Below, one piece after another: positions 49,381 through 60,296 of a stretch of DNA of 64,000 bases. The stretch is from NCBI GenBank assembly GCA_964019165.1, contig OZ025273.1:673501-737500 (forward strand), read 5' to 3'. Position 1 is the first letter of the stretch, and each line of letters opens with the position of its first letter. The notes under the pieces are model-generated. The model searched no databases. It was not told the origin of the DNA and worked only from the letters and a program-made list of their open reading frames with translations. The translations under genes were made by a program, and so were the position numbers. Origin of the DNA: Mastigias papua (taxonomy: Eukaryota; Cnidaria; Scyphozoa; Rhizostomeae; Mastigiidae).

Positions 49381-52100
49381 TCAACGAAGATATCTTCCAT
49401 GAATGGTGAATTTACTTCTTTTGGTTTTAAATATCTCTATCATGAGCAACTGCAGGTTTCTTTGGTGAATTGATATTGAGTTATCTATAGCCAGCACTTC
49501 GTCGAAGGAGAATTCAGCGTCTCTGTATACGATTCGCAAAGCCCTTTCATGAATTTTATTAATTCGATTATTTGTGGCTCTGTCATGGAACATTCAAATT
49601 AAGGGACAATAACTAAAATGTGGCATGATAAAGGATTTCATTATCAGCTTGGGTTTCTCCCCATCCATGAAATTAGAGACCCTTGTTATTGCATACAGTA
49701 AAAACCCATACATAAGAACTTTCATTTATTAAGAATCTCCAGCTGGAAATTGCATAGTTTTATATCCACTAACTGGAACCTATCCAGCTTGATATTCTGA
49801 CTAGGTTCTTATAAATCGTTTCATTCTCCATCCACTGAGAACTACATGCAGTCTCGTTGCCATTCAACCCAATTCAATGATGCTTCAAAACCCTTACAAG
49901 CATGACTTTGATAGGCAAGTCTTGCAGGAACAAGACTGGGGTGAAATTGGCTAGGCCAAGAATACATAGATTTAGCCACAATTCAAGGTTCACAGACTAT
50001 ACTATTTCAATCCTAAGCTATCCTTTTTGTGGCATTTGTTTAGGGCCCCGTGTTAAAAACCTGCACCCTGGCTACAAGATATGTCTCATTAGATAAGAAC
50101 GCAAGCAGGCTCATTTCATAATTTTAGGTTCTTCTGTACGGGTTTTCATTGTATAGTTTCTGGCTTGCTTTCATACAGAGCTGATTGACATAGTGGCTAA
50201 AATTCGACTTGAGTCTATTGCTATGCTAAGTAATTTTCCAGACTCAGATTTTGATATTTCTGTGATTGCAATATTAATTGTCATGGCATTTGTCTTCATT
50301 TAGTCTAATGAAATATTTGAAAACATTTGGGTAATAAAAACGAATTTTTTTCTAATTTTGCCGCCATTGCCTTAAGGTTCTTATTTCCTACGTATAATGT
50401 CGTGTCATCTGCATAGCTACAGACCTCAGTATCATTCACCAGATAAAAATATCATTTATAAAAATATTAAGTAGAAGTGGCTCCAGTACCGATCCCTGTG
50501 ATACTCCTATTCTTGAGGAGGAGCGTCAGGTGCTGAATGTCCCAGTTACTTTCACCTTCTGCGTCCTGACATAGGGATACCACATCGATCATGTAATCAA
50601 GGATGTGTTATTTGATCATACAGTATTCGCTCGAAAATTTTGGGTTCGGATGTAAGGATAGTGACAGGATGATAATTTTCTTTTGACATAGGGTCTTGAT
50701 TTTTTAAAATTGCAGTGATCTCTCCCTCCGTGAGTTCTCTGGGAAATGTACAATCTTCAACCACATTGTTAAAAAGGAAAGTCAGACAAGGAGAAAGTAT
50801 GTTTGAGCTTTGCTGTAAGATTTTAGCAGGTATTCTGCAGTAGGGGGGACCTTTTTCGGCTGTAATTTCCAAATTTGTTTTTCCACCTCCTTGAGGGATG
50901 CCTTTTGAAAGTTGAATTTGCTGGCCTTGAAAACATTTTCTCTTATTCTTTTGACATTCGGATGAGATTGATATTTTCTTAAAATGTTCTCAATATAGTC
51001 AATCTATACTTCGTTGTCATCAATAATAGGGGATACTCTCTTTGCTTTCTTTGAGACCCTAAATTTTCCGTAATATCTAGAAAATAATCATACATTATTT
51101 CTGCCACCTTGACGTCATCTGATACAAGAACTCCATTTTCTGTCAAAGTGATGTCTGAGGATGTCAGAGGATGTCTGTTAGCCGCTTTCCAGAACTGTTT
51201 GCTATCTGGGATGGATTTTGTATCTACGCAACCACAATAGTAACATTTCGCTTGTCGCATAGTTTTGAAATAAATGTTACGCTGTTTCTTAAAAGCACTC
51301 CACTAAGAGTTATACTACACTGTTAAACAAACTATAGTTGGGCCCTACATGAGGATTGAGCAACTCGTCTTCAAGATCCTTTCTAAATTTCTCTGCATTA
51401 AATTTACTGTAGTTCCGATATCGAATTATTTTAGGCTTCTGTTTATCAAAGTTACCCATATTAGACAGTTACTGTCATTGCATGAAACTCTAATAACCCT
51501 GTTTCTATGGTCGATGTATTTATAGAACGCATATTGTTAGTTGCCATTATCAAATCTATGCTTTAAGGGTGATCAGACTGAAAACAAGTAGGAACTTTAA
51601 TCAAGTTCCTTAAAGTATAGACGTCCATGAAGTTACGGACAAGTGGAAACTACTCCTCGTAATTAAAATTTAATAAGATGACGAAGTTTTCACAGTCATT
51701 TGAATATTGATCTATTCCCCTGCCTATCTGTTCGAAAATGTACTTTTCATTTTGAGAGGGAGAGCGATAGATGCAAAACAAAAGCCATTTTCTCTTATGT
51801 AGGTTAAATTCAACTATACCACATTCAATATCATTTTGAAATTGAATTCACTCTCTTCTATTGCGAGAATTCCCTCTTGAACAAATATCATTAGACCGCC
51901 AGCATTTTTATAACCTTCTAATAAAAATTGTGATGTTGTGAAGCTTTGTTTATTTTCGTTTAAGCTATGACAATTATGCCAATAGTTATGCTAATAATAA
52001 CTTTTAGCGATTCGAATCTATTTTGCACAGAGTTGATATTATGATACGTAATTAGAAGTCCTCAAATGTTATTCAGTAGGATATCTTTCAAATTCTTTCT
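49381..52100 (-). pseudogene. decayed CR1/jockey-type LINE (APE endonuclease + reverse transcriptase)
   Basis: Minus-strand pieces are in the right order. About 51650-52100 has endonuclease parts (LLFCIYRSPSQNEKYIFEQI). 50979-51260 is the linker (KQFWKAANRHPL, ENGVLVSDDVKVAEIMYDYF). 50597-50872 is the RT start (RIPAKILQQSSNILSP, FERILYDQ). About 50459-50530 has GVSQGSVLEPLLLNIF, 50404-50415 has YADD and 49381-49593 is the C-terminal segment (NNRINKIHERALRIVYRD, ISIHQRNLQLLMIEIFKTK). Several frameshifts and stops separate them. Its 3' side faces the truncated R2-type element. Confidence 0.8.
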
Positions 52101-54755
52101 CGCATCAGTAGCTACTTTCAACATCATCTGCAATCTCATCGGAAGTTATTTTATCCACTTTAACAATGCTAACATTATTTAAGTCTCCTGCACTTTCACT
52201 TTTTTAAATCAGGGCTTCTCCACTAGAATGAAAAAACAACCAATAGCTTCATCCTCATTGCAACGAAAACACTGTTCATTTATTCAATGATCTCCGCCAT
52301 TTGAGGCACAGAATATATAAGTGACTCCTCTGGTCAAGTCTCAGAGGCCACCCCATGGCGTTATATTTTCCAAATAGGGGTGGCATCAGGAATTTTCCAA
52401 CGCGGGACTAACTCTTCCGACGAAGGGGCTAAAATATGGTTCACAGGGTCCTGGGACTGCTAAAATAAGTCCGAAAAAGAGCACTTCAACTTCCCACGGG
52501 AACTATAGTCTCCAACCCCCCACCCCCAGAACTATATCATAGCCAAACCAAAGTTTGAACAATATATAAGTTTTCACTTCATGCACGTGTTTTAACTTGT
52601 AATATAAGAGAATTTTCCTCCCTTCTTTCAATCCATGTGGTGCAAATTGCTTTGCTATATATATTTTACTAATATGAGGAGAAAATGGGCACCTCTCTAA
52701 ATGTTCCTTATGATGACCATTGGTAAATTTGAACCAAAATGTCGTGCTAGCCATTCCCCTTTCAATTTCGTGAGATTAACAAAGAACTGTTATGACATGA
52801 GAGAGATTGTAAGAAAGCAAATATATCCACTCATAGACTAGTAAATTCATTCAAACTTTTGTTCATTTATATGTTTATATGTTTTCCATCCAGTTAATTT
52901 TGAGATCTTTTCAAAATTGTAAAATGGCGGTAGTATATTCGAAAATGTTGTATAACTCTAATCCATTCGATCACACAGTTCCTTTCGTCGGTGATAAATA
53001 CAATTTTCAAGACAAGGTACAATCTAAGTGCGAAGTAAGTTATCGTATCATTGTACAATAGGTCCTAGAAGAGAGATGGCTATTTGATATTTCATATTCG
53101 TGAATGTAAGTACACATTCTTTTTTTATAAGAAAGTAATTCTCGGCTCCTCAAAAAGTTAAGAAAGTTTGATACTGGACTTTTGGGCATTCAAATTTTCA
53201 CACAAGCTTATCACCCCTTTTATTTAATACACGTTTTTTTTATAAGAAAAACACTTTTTTCCTGAAGCTCAATTTTCTTAACTTTTCACGAATTTGAGGC
53301 TGAGATTTTCTTAAGATTTTCTTAACTTTTGCAGGAATAAAATGGCTGAAACAGGCTACTCTGTATTTGTTGTGCCACCATTAGTCTCGATTTTTTTAAC
53401 GAGAGTTTGCAAAAATGAGCCAATATCAATTTCTGGCATGTAAAGAAGATAAACTGTGATTTTCTTAGCATTTTCTTGAACTTGAGCCTTGTGATTTTCT
53501 TAGAATTTTCTTAAGATTTTGGCCATTTGAGCCTCATTTTCTTACAAACTTTTTTCTTATAAAAAAAACGTGTATGCATATATTTTATGAAAATATATGT
53601 ACTTCAATGTTGTGTTTGCTTAATGCCTGTTTATCTTTGTAACACTGTAGTGCTACTCAAATTGAACTATTCTTCTTGCAAAGAAGATCCGTAAGAAAGT
53701 TTCATTGTTGAAATCACGAAAAAGCTAAGAATGTTTCAGTAGGATGGCGAAGAAGAAATTTCTTATGACCATACCTTTCAGATTAATGCGATGACTCATA
53801 ATCTCACTGAAATGGTAATGCAGTAAAGGAATATGGAAATGCTAGTTATGAAAGTGCAGAAAGCACATAGAAATCTTCAAAAACCTAAATGCCGATGGAA
53901 GCTGAGTGACATTTTGGGGAAGATGCCGACCTCCATGCATCCCCGATAACTCCATCCCTGAGTGTTGGAATTACTATAAAATGATTATAAAATAAGGAAA
54001 GTGCACATTTCTTATTTTGTCCATTACAATTTTCTCGTTTCGTTCGCTGTCGGCATTATGGTAGCATTTGACCCCCCAGCATTCCTTCCCTGATGCCATC
54101 CCTGCCAGCATGGAGCAATGGGCCTTCGCCAACCCAAGCACGTAAGTGCGTGACTTGATGGAAGAATTTGTTACAAGAAATCAACAAATAAAAGAATTTG
54201 AATGTTTTCGTTTGTGATAAGAATCTTGGTGTGGTTAGACGAAAAAAAGATGAGAATAAAGAAATTTTTCATCCATGTCACCTTTCTCCTTTATTATATT
54301 TGTCTTTGACAACTTAATCGCTTTAGAGTGTCCACATGGGCGTAGGGGGCACATGGCATATTATGTAATCAATTATGCAAGAAAATTAAAACTTTTGCGA
54401 ACGTTTTTCATATTATCATTATTACGTTCCAGTCAGTACGTTTAGTCCAGCTTAAACACAAATACTCTCAGAGAAAATTCGAAGGCGCTCTGTACTCATT
54501 AACATATTTCTCAGCTGGAAAACTAGCCGCTTTTTGGATGAATAGTCAGGTTGCTGTGCGGCAGGTGAGAAGTAGGGGTTTGTAAATATTGATGTTTCAA
54601 GGGAGAGTTAGTGCAACTCGACACAACGCAAACAAACTTAAGGCGATATTCTGATTTATCAGAGGATCAACCGAGTTAGAGCAACGGGACTGGCTTATAA
54701 GGAAGCGAATATTTGCATCGGACATAAAATTTGAGGAGAGAGTTTTGGCTACAAA
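52101..54755. other. intergenic, mostly repeat relics
   Basis: No gene is supported. It contains the TIR element at 53227-53575. A related terminus (TACACATTCTTTTTTTATAA) occurs alone near 53109. Short frames such as 52503-52754 (-) and 52879-53061 (+) are not recognisable. Confidence 0.4.
53227..53575. mobile_element. 349-bp TIR element with perfect 25-bp ends
   Basis: The ends ATACACGTTTTTTTTATAAG (plus AAAAA) are exact reverse complements over 25 bp. The outermost TA on each side may be the target duplication, suggesting a Tc1/mariner-type MITE. The inside has repeated TTTTCTTAA(C/G) motifs and no coding frame. The perfect ends suggest recent activity or conversion. Confidence 0.75.
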
Positions 54756-56480
54756 ATGAAATCGCTAAAGAAGAAACTAAAACATGAGAGATCCCACGCA
54801 ACTCCTTTGATTGACGAAACTGTTGGCCCAAGATATAACACAATGTCAACGAGTGAATCATTGTTTCAAGAGGATAGTAACAAGAATAACTTTGAAATGC
54901 AAAGAAGTGAAATGAAAAGGTCTCAATCTTCGTTAAGTTCACAGATGCCAGAATCACCCACCCGCGAATCTGAGTTCTACCATTCACAAAAAAGAGAGCA
55001 TTCTTGGGTAACAGAGGCAAGAGTCCAGAGCGCCAAAGAGCCAGTGTTGGATTCAGATGATGCCCGTTTTAGCACGGTTGACATTTGTGCAGACGAAACA
55101 TGGCTGAGTGGCATTTGGCAATCGTTGATTATCATAATCGTGTTCCTGCTCACGCCATCAATCATATTTGCTTTGATTGGCTGCAGCGTACTCCGATGTT
55201 GCATACTTCCAAATGCTGGAAGATCAACGAGAGAGAGAAAAAAAGTACGATATGCTTTCTTTTTGTTTCTGTCTGGAATTTTATTTAGTTTGTTCAAAGA
55301 CTGCTCAATCGCCATGGTTATTGTATTCTCAGTGGTCAAGCCGAACGTGCCATGTTATCCAGTCATTTACCCAATCACTGTTTTCCTTGTTCTCATCTTT
55401 TGTGCTGTTACCCCAGTCATGATCTACGAATTCACAGGGGTGTCTTTCAATTACGGAAACGAAGGCAAGAACGAATTCCAGAAAAAGCCCACAAAATCAA
55501 AAGAGAAGCAAATCGCAACTGATTTCATGAACAGACACTTGTCATCAATTCAGGAAGTCACAGATTTTAGATATCAAGTCATTCTGTTGAGCAGGGAGAC
55601 ATCAAAACTACTTCTCATGGGTGCTTTGATCGTCCTGTTTATTCTGTGCGGATTGAGAAGCTTTCTATATTGGATAATTCACTCTCCCACCTTAAAGGAT
55701 CTCAACGCCAAAAACAATTCATCAAGTGGAAATATAACATTTGAAAATAAAACGGCAAATAGTTCATCATCTTTTAATCTTAATGATGTTGTCATGGGAA
55801 TATCATCTTTAAATACTTTTGTGATGTCCTTTTCCCTTTCTATTTTCTTTCTGTCTGTTTTCTTGTGGAATCTCCTTAGCTTGAAGTTGTGGAGGAAACT
55901 CCTTAATACCGGAAACAATCCGATATCTCAAGGAGTTGAAGGAGTGACTGCATGGTGGCGCATTTACCAAACTCTTGACTTCTTGTCATCTTCCCCGTGG
56001 AATCTCTTTGTCTTTCTTCGCATTACCACATCAGTCATTTTTGCAATTCTTTCTATTGTACTTTCAGCTGCCTTGATTTCGCGTGAGGCACGCAAAACTC
56101 AATTTCAAGAAGTAAGCCCCATGATAATCTTTGATAACTTTCTTCTGGTTTTTTCTCTAATTCTTGCCATTTTGAATTCATTTTCCATGGCATTAGTAAA
56201 TAGGAAACTCTCCCAACACCTTAACCATTTGAGGTTGTGCATGACAGATTTAGGAGTTTCCTTACCTATCGATAATGACAGAAGTGAGGGAGAATACCAA
56301 GCTCATTTGAAGCGATTCAGAGCAAGAAATATAAGATCGAGCTTACAGTTGTTGCAGGAAGTAAGCAATGCGATTAATGAAACAAAGACTAGGTCTTTCC
56401 CATCTCTAGTTGATGTCGTCTATTTTGCAGTCGCAATTTTTGGTCTAGTGTCAATTGGGAATTGGAAGTCTCACTCCTAA
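54756..56480 (+). CDS. orphan 8-TM membrane protein, single exon
   Basis: A 574-codon frame without introns starts at AAAATGA and ends TAA. Residues 1-117 are hydrophilic, Ser/Lys/Glu-rich. Hydrophobic spans lie at about 122-146, 165-194, 201-226, 285-308, 347-375, 414-441, 455-481 and 551-568. The 309-346 loop has five N-glycosylation sequons (around NNSS, NITF, NKTA, NSSS), so it should face outside. The loops after spans 1, 3, 5 and 7 are Lys/Arg-rich and should face the cytosol. That gives N-terminus out if all spans count. No GPCR signature (DRY, NPxxY) or gustatory-receptor motif was found, so a chemoreceptor-like role is only a guess. The same frame continues after the stop (see 56481-56741). 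The lack of introns contrasts with the other genes here. Confidence 0.75.
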   Translation: MKSLKKKLKHERSHATPLIDETVGPRYNTMSTSESLFQEDSNKNNFEMQRSEMKRSQSSLSSQMPESPTRESEFYHSQKREHSWVTEARVQSAKEPVLDSDDARFSTVDICADETWLSGIWQSLIIIIVFLLTPSIIFALIGCSVLRCCILPNAGRSTRERKKVRYAFFLFLSGILFSLFKDCSIAMVIVFSVVKPNVPCYPVIYPITVFLVLIFCAVTPVMIYEFTGVSFNYGNEGKNEFQKKPTKSKEKQIATDFMNRHLSSIQEVTDFRYQVILLSRETSKLLLMGALIVLFILCGLRSFLYWIIHSPTLKDLNAKNNSSSGNITFENKTANSSSSFNLNDVVMGISSLNTFVMSFSLSIFFLSVFLWNLLSLKLWRKLLNTGNNPISQGVEGVTAWWRIYQTLDFLSSSPWNLFVFLRITTSVIFAILSIVLSAALISREARKTQFQEVSPMIIFDNFLLVFSLILAILNSFSMALVNRKLSQHLNHLRLCMTDLGVSLPIDNDRSEGEYQAHLKRFRARNIRSSLQLLQEVSNAINETKTRSFPSLVDVVYFAVAIFGLVSIGNWKSHS

Positions 56481-56741
56481 CATGGGAACATCCTGGATGG
56501 ATCTCGAAAGGCCTTGAAAAGCAAACTTTCTTTAATATTAACTGCAGCATTAGCCATTTATGTTGAAAGACGTGTTGTCCTACAACCTGCCCTTGAAACA
56601 ACTTCACAAACTCATATTAAGCTTGCTTACTTTCATGTTGCTAGGGAAACTCTTCGCCTACATCAACAGGCTGGAAATTTCACGTCCAGTTCTAGATATG
56701 TTTTTGTGAAAGCTGTGTTCATGGTGATGCCAAGGAGATAA
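56481..56741 (+). other. in-frame continuation after the TAA of the 8-TM gene
   Basis: Directly after the TAA at 56478-56480 the same frame stays open for 86 codons to TAA at 56741. It includes a further hydrophobic stretch LSLILTAALAIYV and an amphipathic tail (HVARETLRLHQQAG). This could be the former C-terminus cut off by a nonsense change, a readthrough extension, or a separate short exon. No splice pair that neatly removes the stop was seen. Confidence 0.4.
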
Positions 56742-57231
56742 AGAGAGTGCTAGGGTTCATAGTTTTTATGCATTCGCAGTGTATTGTATTTCAATTTGTA
56801 CTATGAATTGAGTTTCTCAAAAACCCCAGTCTCTTTTGATGCAATTTTGGCTTTATTCTGTTGTTTACTCCTCTTTAAGTAATTGTTAATTTGCTATACC
56901 GTACGCAGGTGTAGTGGGGGTGCTAGCTACAAAACGTGGGGGGACAGACAGTTTTGGAGCCAAGCTGTTTTTGAGCCACGCCCTGTTCTTTCGCCTGAAA
57001 TATGGCTATTTCGGGCTGGTTTAGCGTGTGTTCATTCCTGTTACGGTCAGATTAACGCCATTACTATAGCTGCATGTCAAAATCTTCTATATATTAAGAA
57101 ATGCAACCCCCAAGACCTTATCGAAATTGCACTGATCTAGAGGACCAGCCTTGGGAAAAGTGAGGTGGGACTTGTCGCCCCATTCCTCCCGTGGCTCCAC
57201 CACTGAACAGGTGTCTGTAAGGAAAAATAAA

Positions 57232-57874
57232 CAGGCCCGTCGGAACCGGGGGGGCTGGGGGGGCTTCAGCTCCCCCAATATTTTGCAACTATTTGCTCTT
57301 TAAATTTTCAAGAAAACATTGCAAGGCCATACTATAAATTCGCAAAAATATTAACCAGTTCAGTTGCCAGTTATCCCTTTTAATCATTTATTGCGTGTTC
57401 AAAGAACCAATGTATACTTGATCAGGAACGTTAAACAGCATGAGCGAAGAAAGTGAAGTCTTGAAAACTGAATATGTTATGCGAAGATGCGGGGAGGGCG
57501 TGTTTTAAGAGGATCGTTAAATTTTGTTTTGGCAGTGTTTATGATTTCTTAAGTTGATTGCTGGCGTGCATTGCTCGGAGACAGCACGAAAGTTTTGCTG
57601 TCAATGACTGCAAAGTATTCCGTTAGCTTTTTCAGCCACACGTAATGTTAGTAGATGACAGCAAATACATAGATTCCAGCCAGTTTACAACTTCCATTTC
57701 AAAAATTGTTTTAATTCTGTAAATGGTAATTCGTCCATTAAAAGTGGCAATTTGTATAGCCAGGTTGCTTTCCAGCAATCTAAAGGGCGTGGTCGAACAA
57801 AAATTCTCCCGGAGCCCAGTGCAGTTTGCATTATTCACAGCCCCCCCAATATCAATTTTGTTCCGACGGGCCTG
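57232..57874. mobile_element. hAT-like MITE, about 640 bp
   Basis: The TIR CAGGCCCGTCGGAAC starts at 57232 and its reverse complement ends at 57874. G-rich (GGGGGGCTGGGGGGG) and C-rich runs lie just inside. The flanks share ATAAA, compatible with a decayed 8-bp duplication. CAGG-type ends favour hAT. No transposase is present. The right end lies only 229 bp before the KDM8 start codon. Confidence 0.65.
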
Positions 57875-58103
57875 ATAAAGAATAGGGAAGTGCGTCCATG
57901 TCAACGAACATCGAATCGAGCCTAATGGGGTAGCATGATGCATTGAGAGAAACAGAGGCAAATTACAAAATTTGCCTCTGTTATTGAGAGATCTATGTTG
58001 GAGATTACACTCTCCTGTCTTGCTCCAACAATCTAAGCTGCGCCCTTTACGTGACGTTTGTTGATAAAGTTGTTGTGGTAGTTGTCCTAAGCTAGTTATC
58101 AAA

Positions 58104-59820
58104 ATGGCGGATTACTTGATTGCAAAAGTTCTGAAGATCATTTCCATTTCTAGCAAACTAAGCTCAAGAGAGGGTTGGTGTATGAGAGAGACAAGCCCAG
58201 TTGATAATATAGTAAGTGGGCTTCTTGATATGAATGCTGGTGATGTCTTGTGCATGATGAGAAAAAGCTGGGAAAATTTGATAAATGATAACTTTGAAGC
58301 CAGTTTAGACTATGCGCAAATAGCGTTGGATTTTGTTTGGGAAAAGCTCAATACAGGAAATTGGAAAGATATTGACAGGAGATGGCGAGAAGCATTTACT
58401 ATTGGTGCACTCTTACAGGTCATATGTCTGGTTGGGATGAAAGCTGATGAAAAAGAAATTTTTAAAAGTGTTGATTTAGGCCTCATGATGGGGGTACCCA
58501 TGATGGGTAACATATTGGCAAAAATAGCCAAGGTTATTGAGGAAAAGGATAGTATGTCTATAGATAATAATGCATCTATTGAAGAAATTCAAAACGTTAG
58601 AAGTTTTGAAGCAGGTAAGCAAGATGAGGCAAAAAGAAAAAGTGAATTTAGATATGAAGGGGATTTATTAGCAATTAAGCAACGAAAGAAAGACAATGGA
58701 ATTAAGCTAGAAATGGAAGAAAATAAAGTTAACCAAGAAAGTTTTGCAGAAGAATCAACTATGAATTTTGCTAAAAAAACATTTGCTTTGAACTATCCTA
58801 AAATTGAATTAGATAAAAGGAAATTAATTCAGCGAATCAAAAAACCATCTTTGGAATATTTTTATGGGAATTGCATTTTATTATCAAAACCTGTGATTAT
58901 TGAAAATGCAATGGATCATTGGCCAGCAATGACAAGCAGAAGATGGGGTCCAGATTATTTGTGCAAAGTAGCTGGACATAGGACTGTCCCTGTTGAGATT
59001 GGGGATTGTTATACATCTGAAGAATGGACACAGAAATTAATTACTATTAACGAATTTGTTGAACGATTTATCAATGGTGATAATGAAAAAGGATATCTTG
59101 CACAACATCAACTCTTTGACCAAATCCCTGATTTAAAACAAGACATTTGTATCCCAGACTACTGCTGTCTTGGTGACAATGATAGTGATGATGTCATCAT
59201 TAATGCATGGTTTGGTCCAAGTGGGACAGTCTCACCTTTGCATCAAGATCCTTATAATAATGTGTTTGCACAGGTTGTTGGCAAGAAGTACATACGATTA
59301 TATGACAAAGAGTTCAGTGATAATCTATACCCATATGATTCACATTTGTTGGACAACACAAGTCAGGTATGAATTAAATCACAGGAAATACATTCCCTGT
59401 TGTGTCACTTGTCTATTTTCAAAAGCCAGCCCCATCATGAAAGGAGCATGGGGGCATCACACCCCTAGGGAAAACATTTCATTAGCAGTACTTGGTTTTT
59501 ATTGGCAAATCCTATGATTTGTCATTCAATAATGCCGCTTGTTGGCAAATGTTCTATATCACACACCCCCTTAGAAGCATCAGCTCTGTCATAGCCTTGC
59601 ATAAAACAAATCCTTTCTTCTTGATGTGAGGTTCTATTTTATTCTCTTTTAACAGGTGGATATAGAAAGCCCTGATTTGAAGAAATTTCCTTTGTTTGCT
59701 GAAACTCCCTACCTTGAATGTATTTTAGAAGAGGGCGAACTACTTTATATACCAAAGAAATGTTGGCACTATGTACGTTCGTTGTCATTAAGTTTCTCTG
59801 TGAGTTTTTGGTGGGGATGA
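58104..59820 (+). CDS. KDM8: KDM8/JMJD5 JmjC-domain 2-oxoglutarate oxygenase, 2 exons
   Basis: Exons 58104-59366 and 59656-59820 join at phase 0 to 475 codons plus TGA. The protein is a JmjC Fe(II)/2OG oxygenase. Vertebrate KDM8 has reported arginyl C3-hydroxylase activity and has been proposed to act on histone H3. The N-terminal part is helical ([14 protein letters not shown]), followed by a charged linker longer than usual (about 170-240). The JmjC domain starts around [15 protein letters not shown] and includes [48 protein letters not shown] and [12 protein letters not shown], ending FSVSFWWG. The iron triad is intact: His380 and Asp382 in HQD, and His459 in CWHYVRSL. The start is the first ATG of the frame, with MADYLIAK. 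Only one intron is present, unlike the many-exon neighbours. Confidence 0.96.
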
Positions 59821-60296
59821 ACAAATGTCAAATCACGAGAGTTTTGTACACAAATTTGTCATAGTATTATCGGAGAAACTTGGAGCTAATAACATTCCTG
59901 ATAACCAAAGTTATAAAGTAACTTTGATGTTACAGTTTGAGATTTTTATAACTAAAATGCATTTTTAACATAATTTTGTTTTATACTCAATCACACAGAA
60001 CATAAAATATACATCAAAGCTTCATTTAAAATGAAAAATTATGTAAAACAACTTTCCTTCATAATATATCTAATAGAATTTAATTCATATCTGATAAATA
60101 ATTAGGACATTTCTTTGTATATTTCCGTCCTTAAAAAGTCCATCATTTATGTTTTTCTGAAAAACAAAAATTACAACTCATCATTTTCATCCTGGAAAAT
60201 GTCATTATTGCATGAAAAAAGTGAAATAATTTTTTGCATACTCAAAGCACTTCATCAAACATTGTGCAGCAACTTTGATTTTATTCTAAAATAGTT
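59821..60296. other. spacer between two convergent genes
   Basis: The 476-bp spacer must hold both 3' UTRs, that of KDM8 (+) and of the Ser/Asn-rich gene (-). No canonical AATAAA was seen for KDM8. Nothing else is recognisable. Confidence 0.45.
60280..60285 (-). promoter_or_regulatory. poly(A) signal AATAAA candidate
   Basis: TTTATT on the plus strand is AATAAA on the minus strand, just 11 bases past the stop of the Ser/Asn-rich gene. The 3' UTR would be very short if it is used. Confidence 0.35.

Noticed and set aside
57632..58102. 156-codon minus-strand frame upstream of KDM8
   Set aside because: It mostly lies in the hAT-like MITE, has no recognisable motif and overlaps the KDM8 promoter region.
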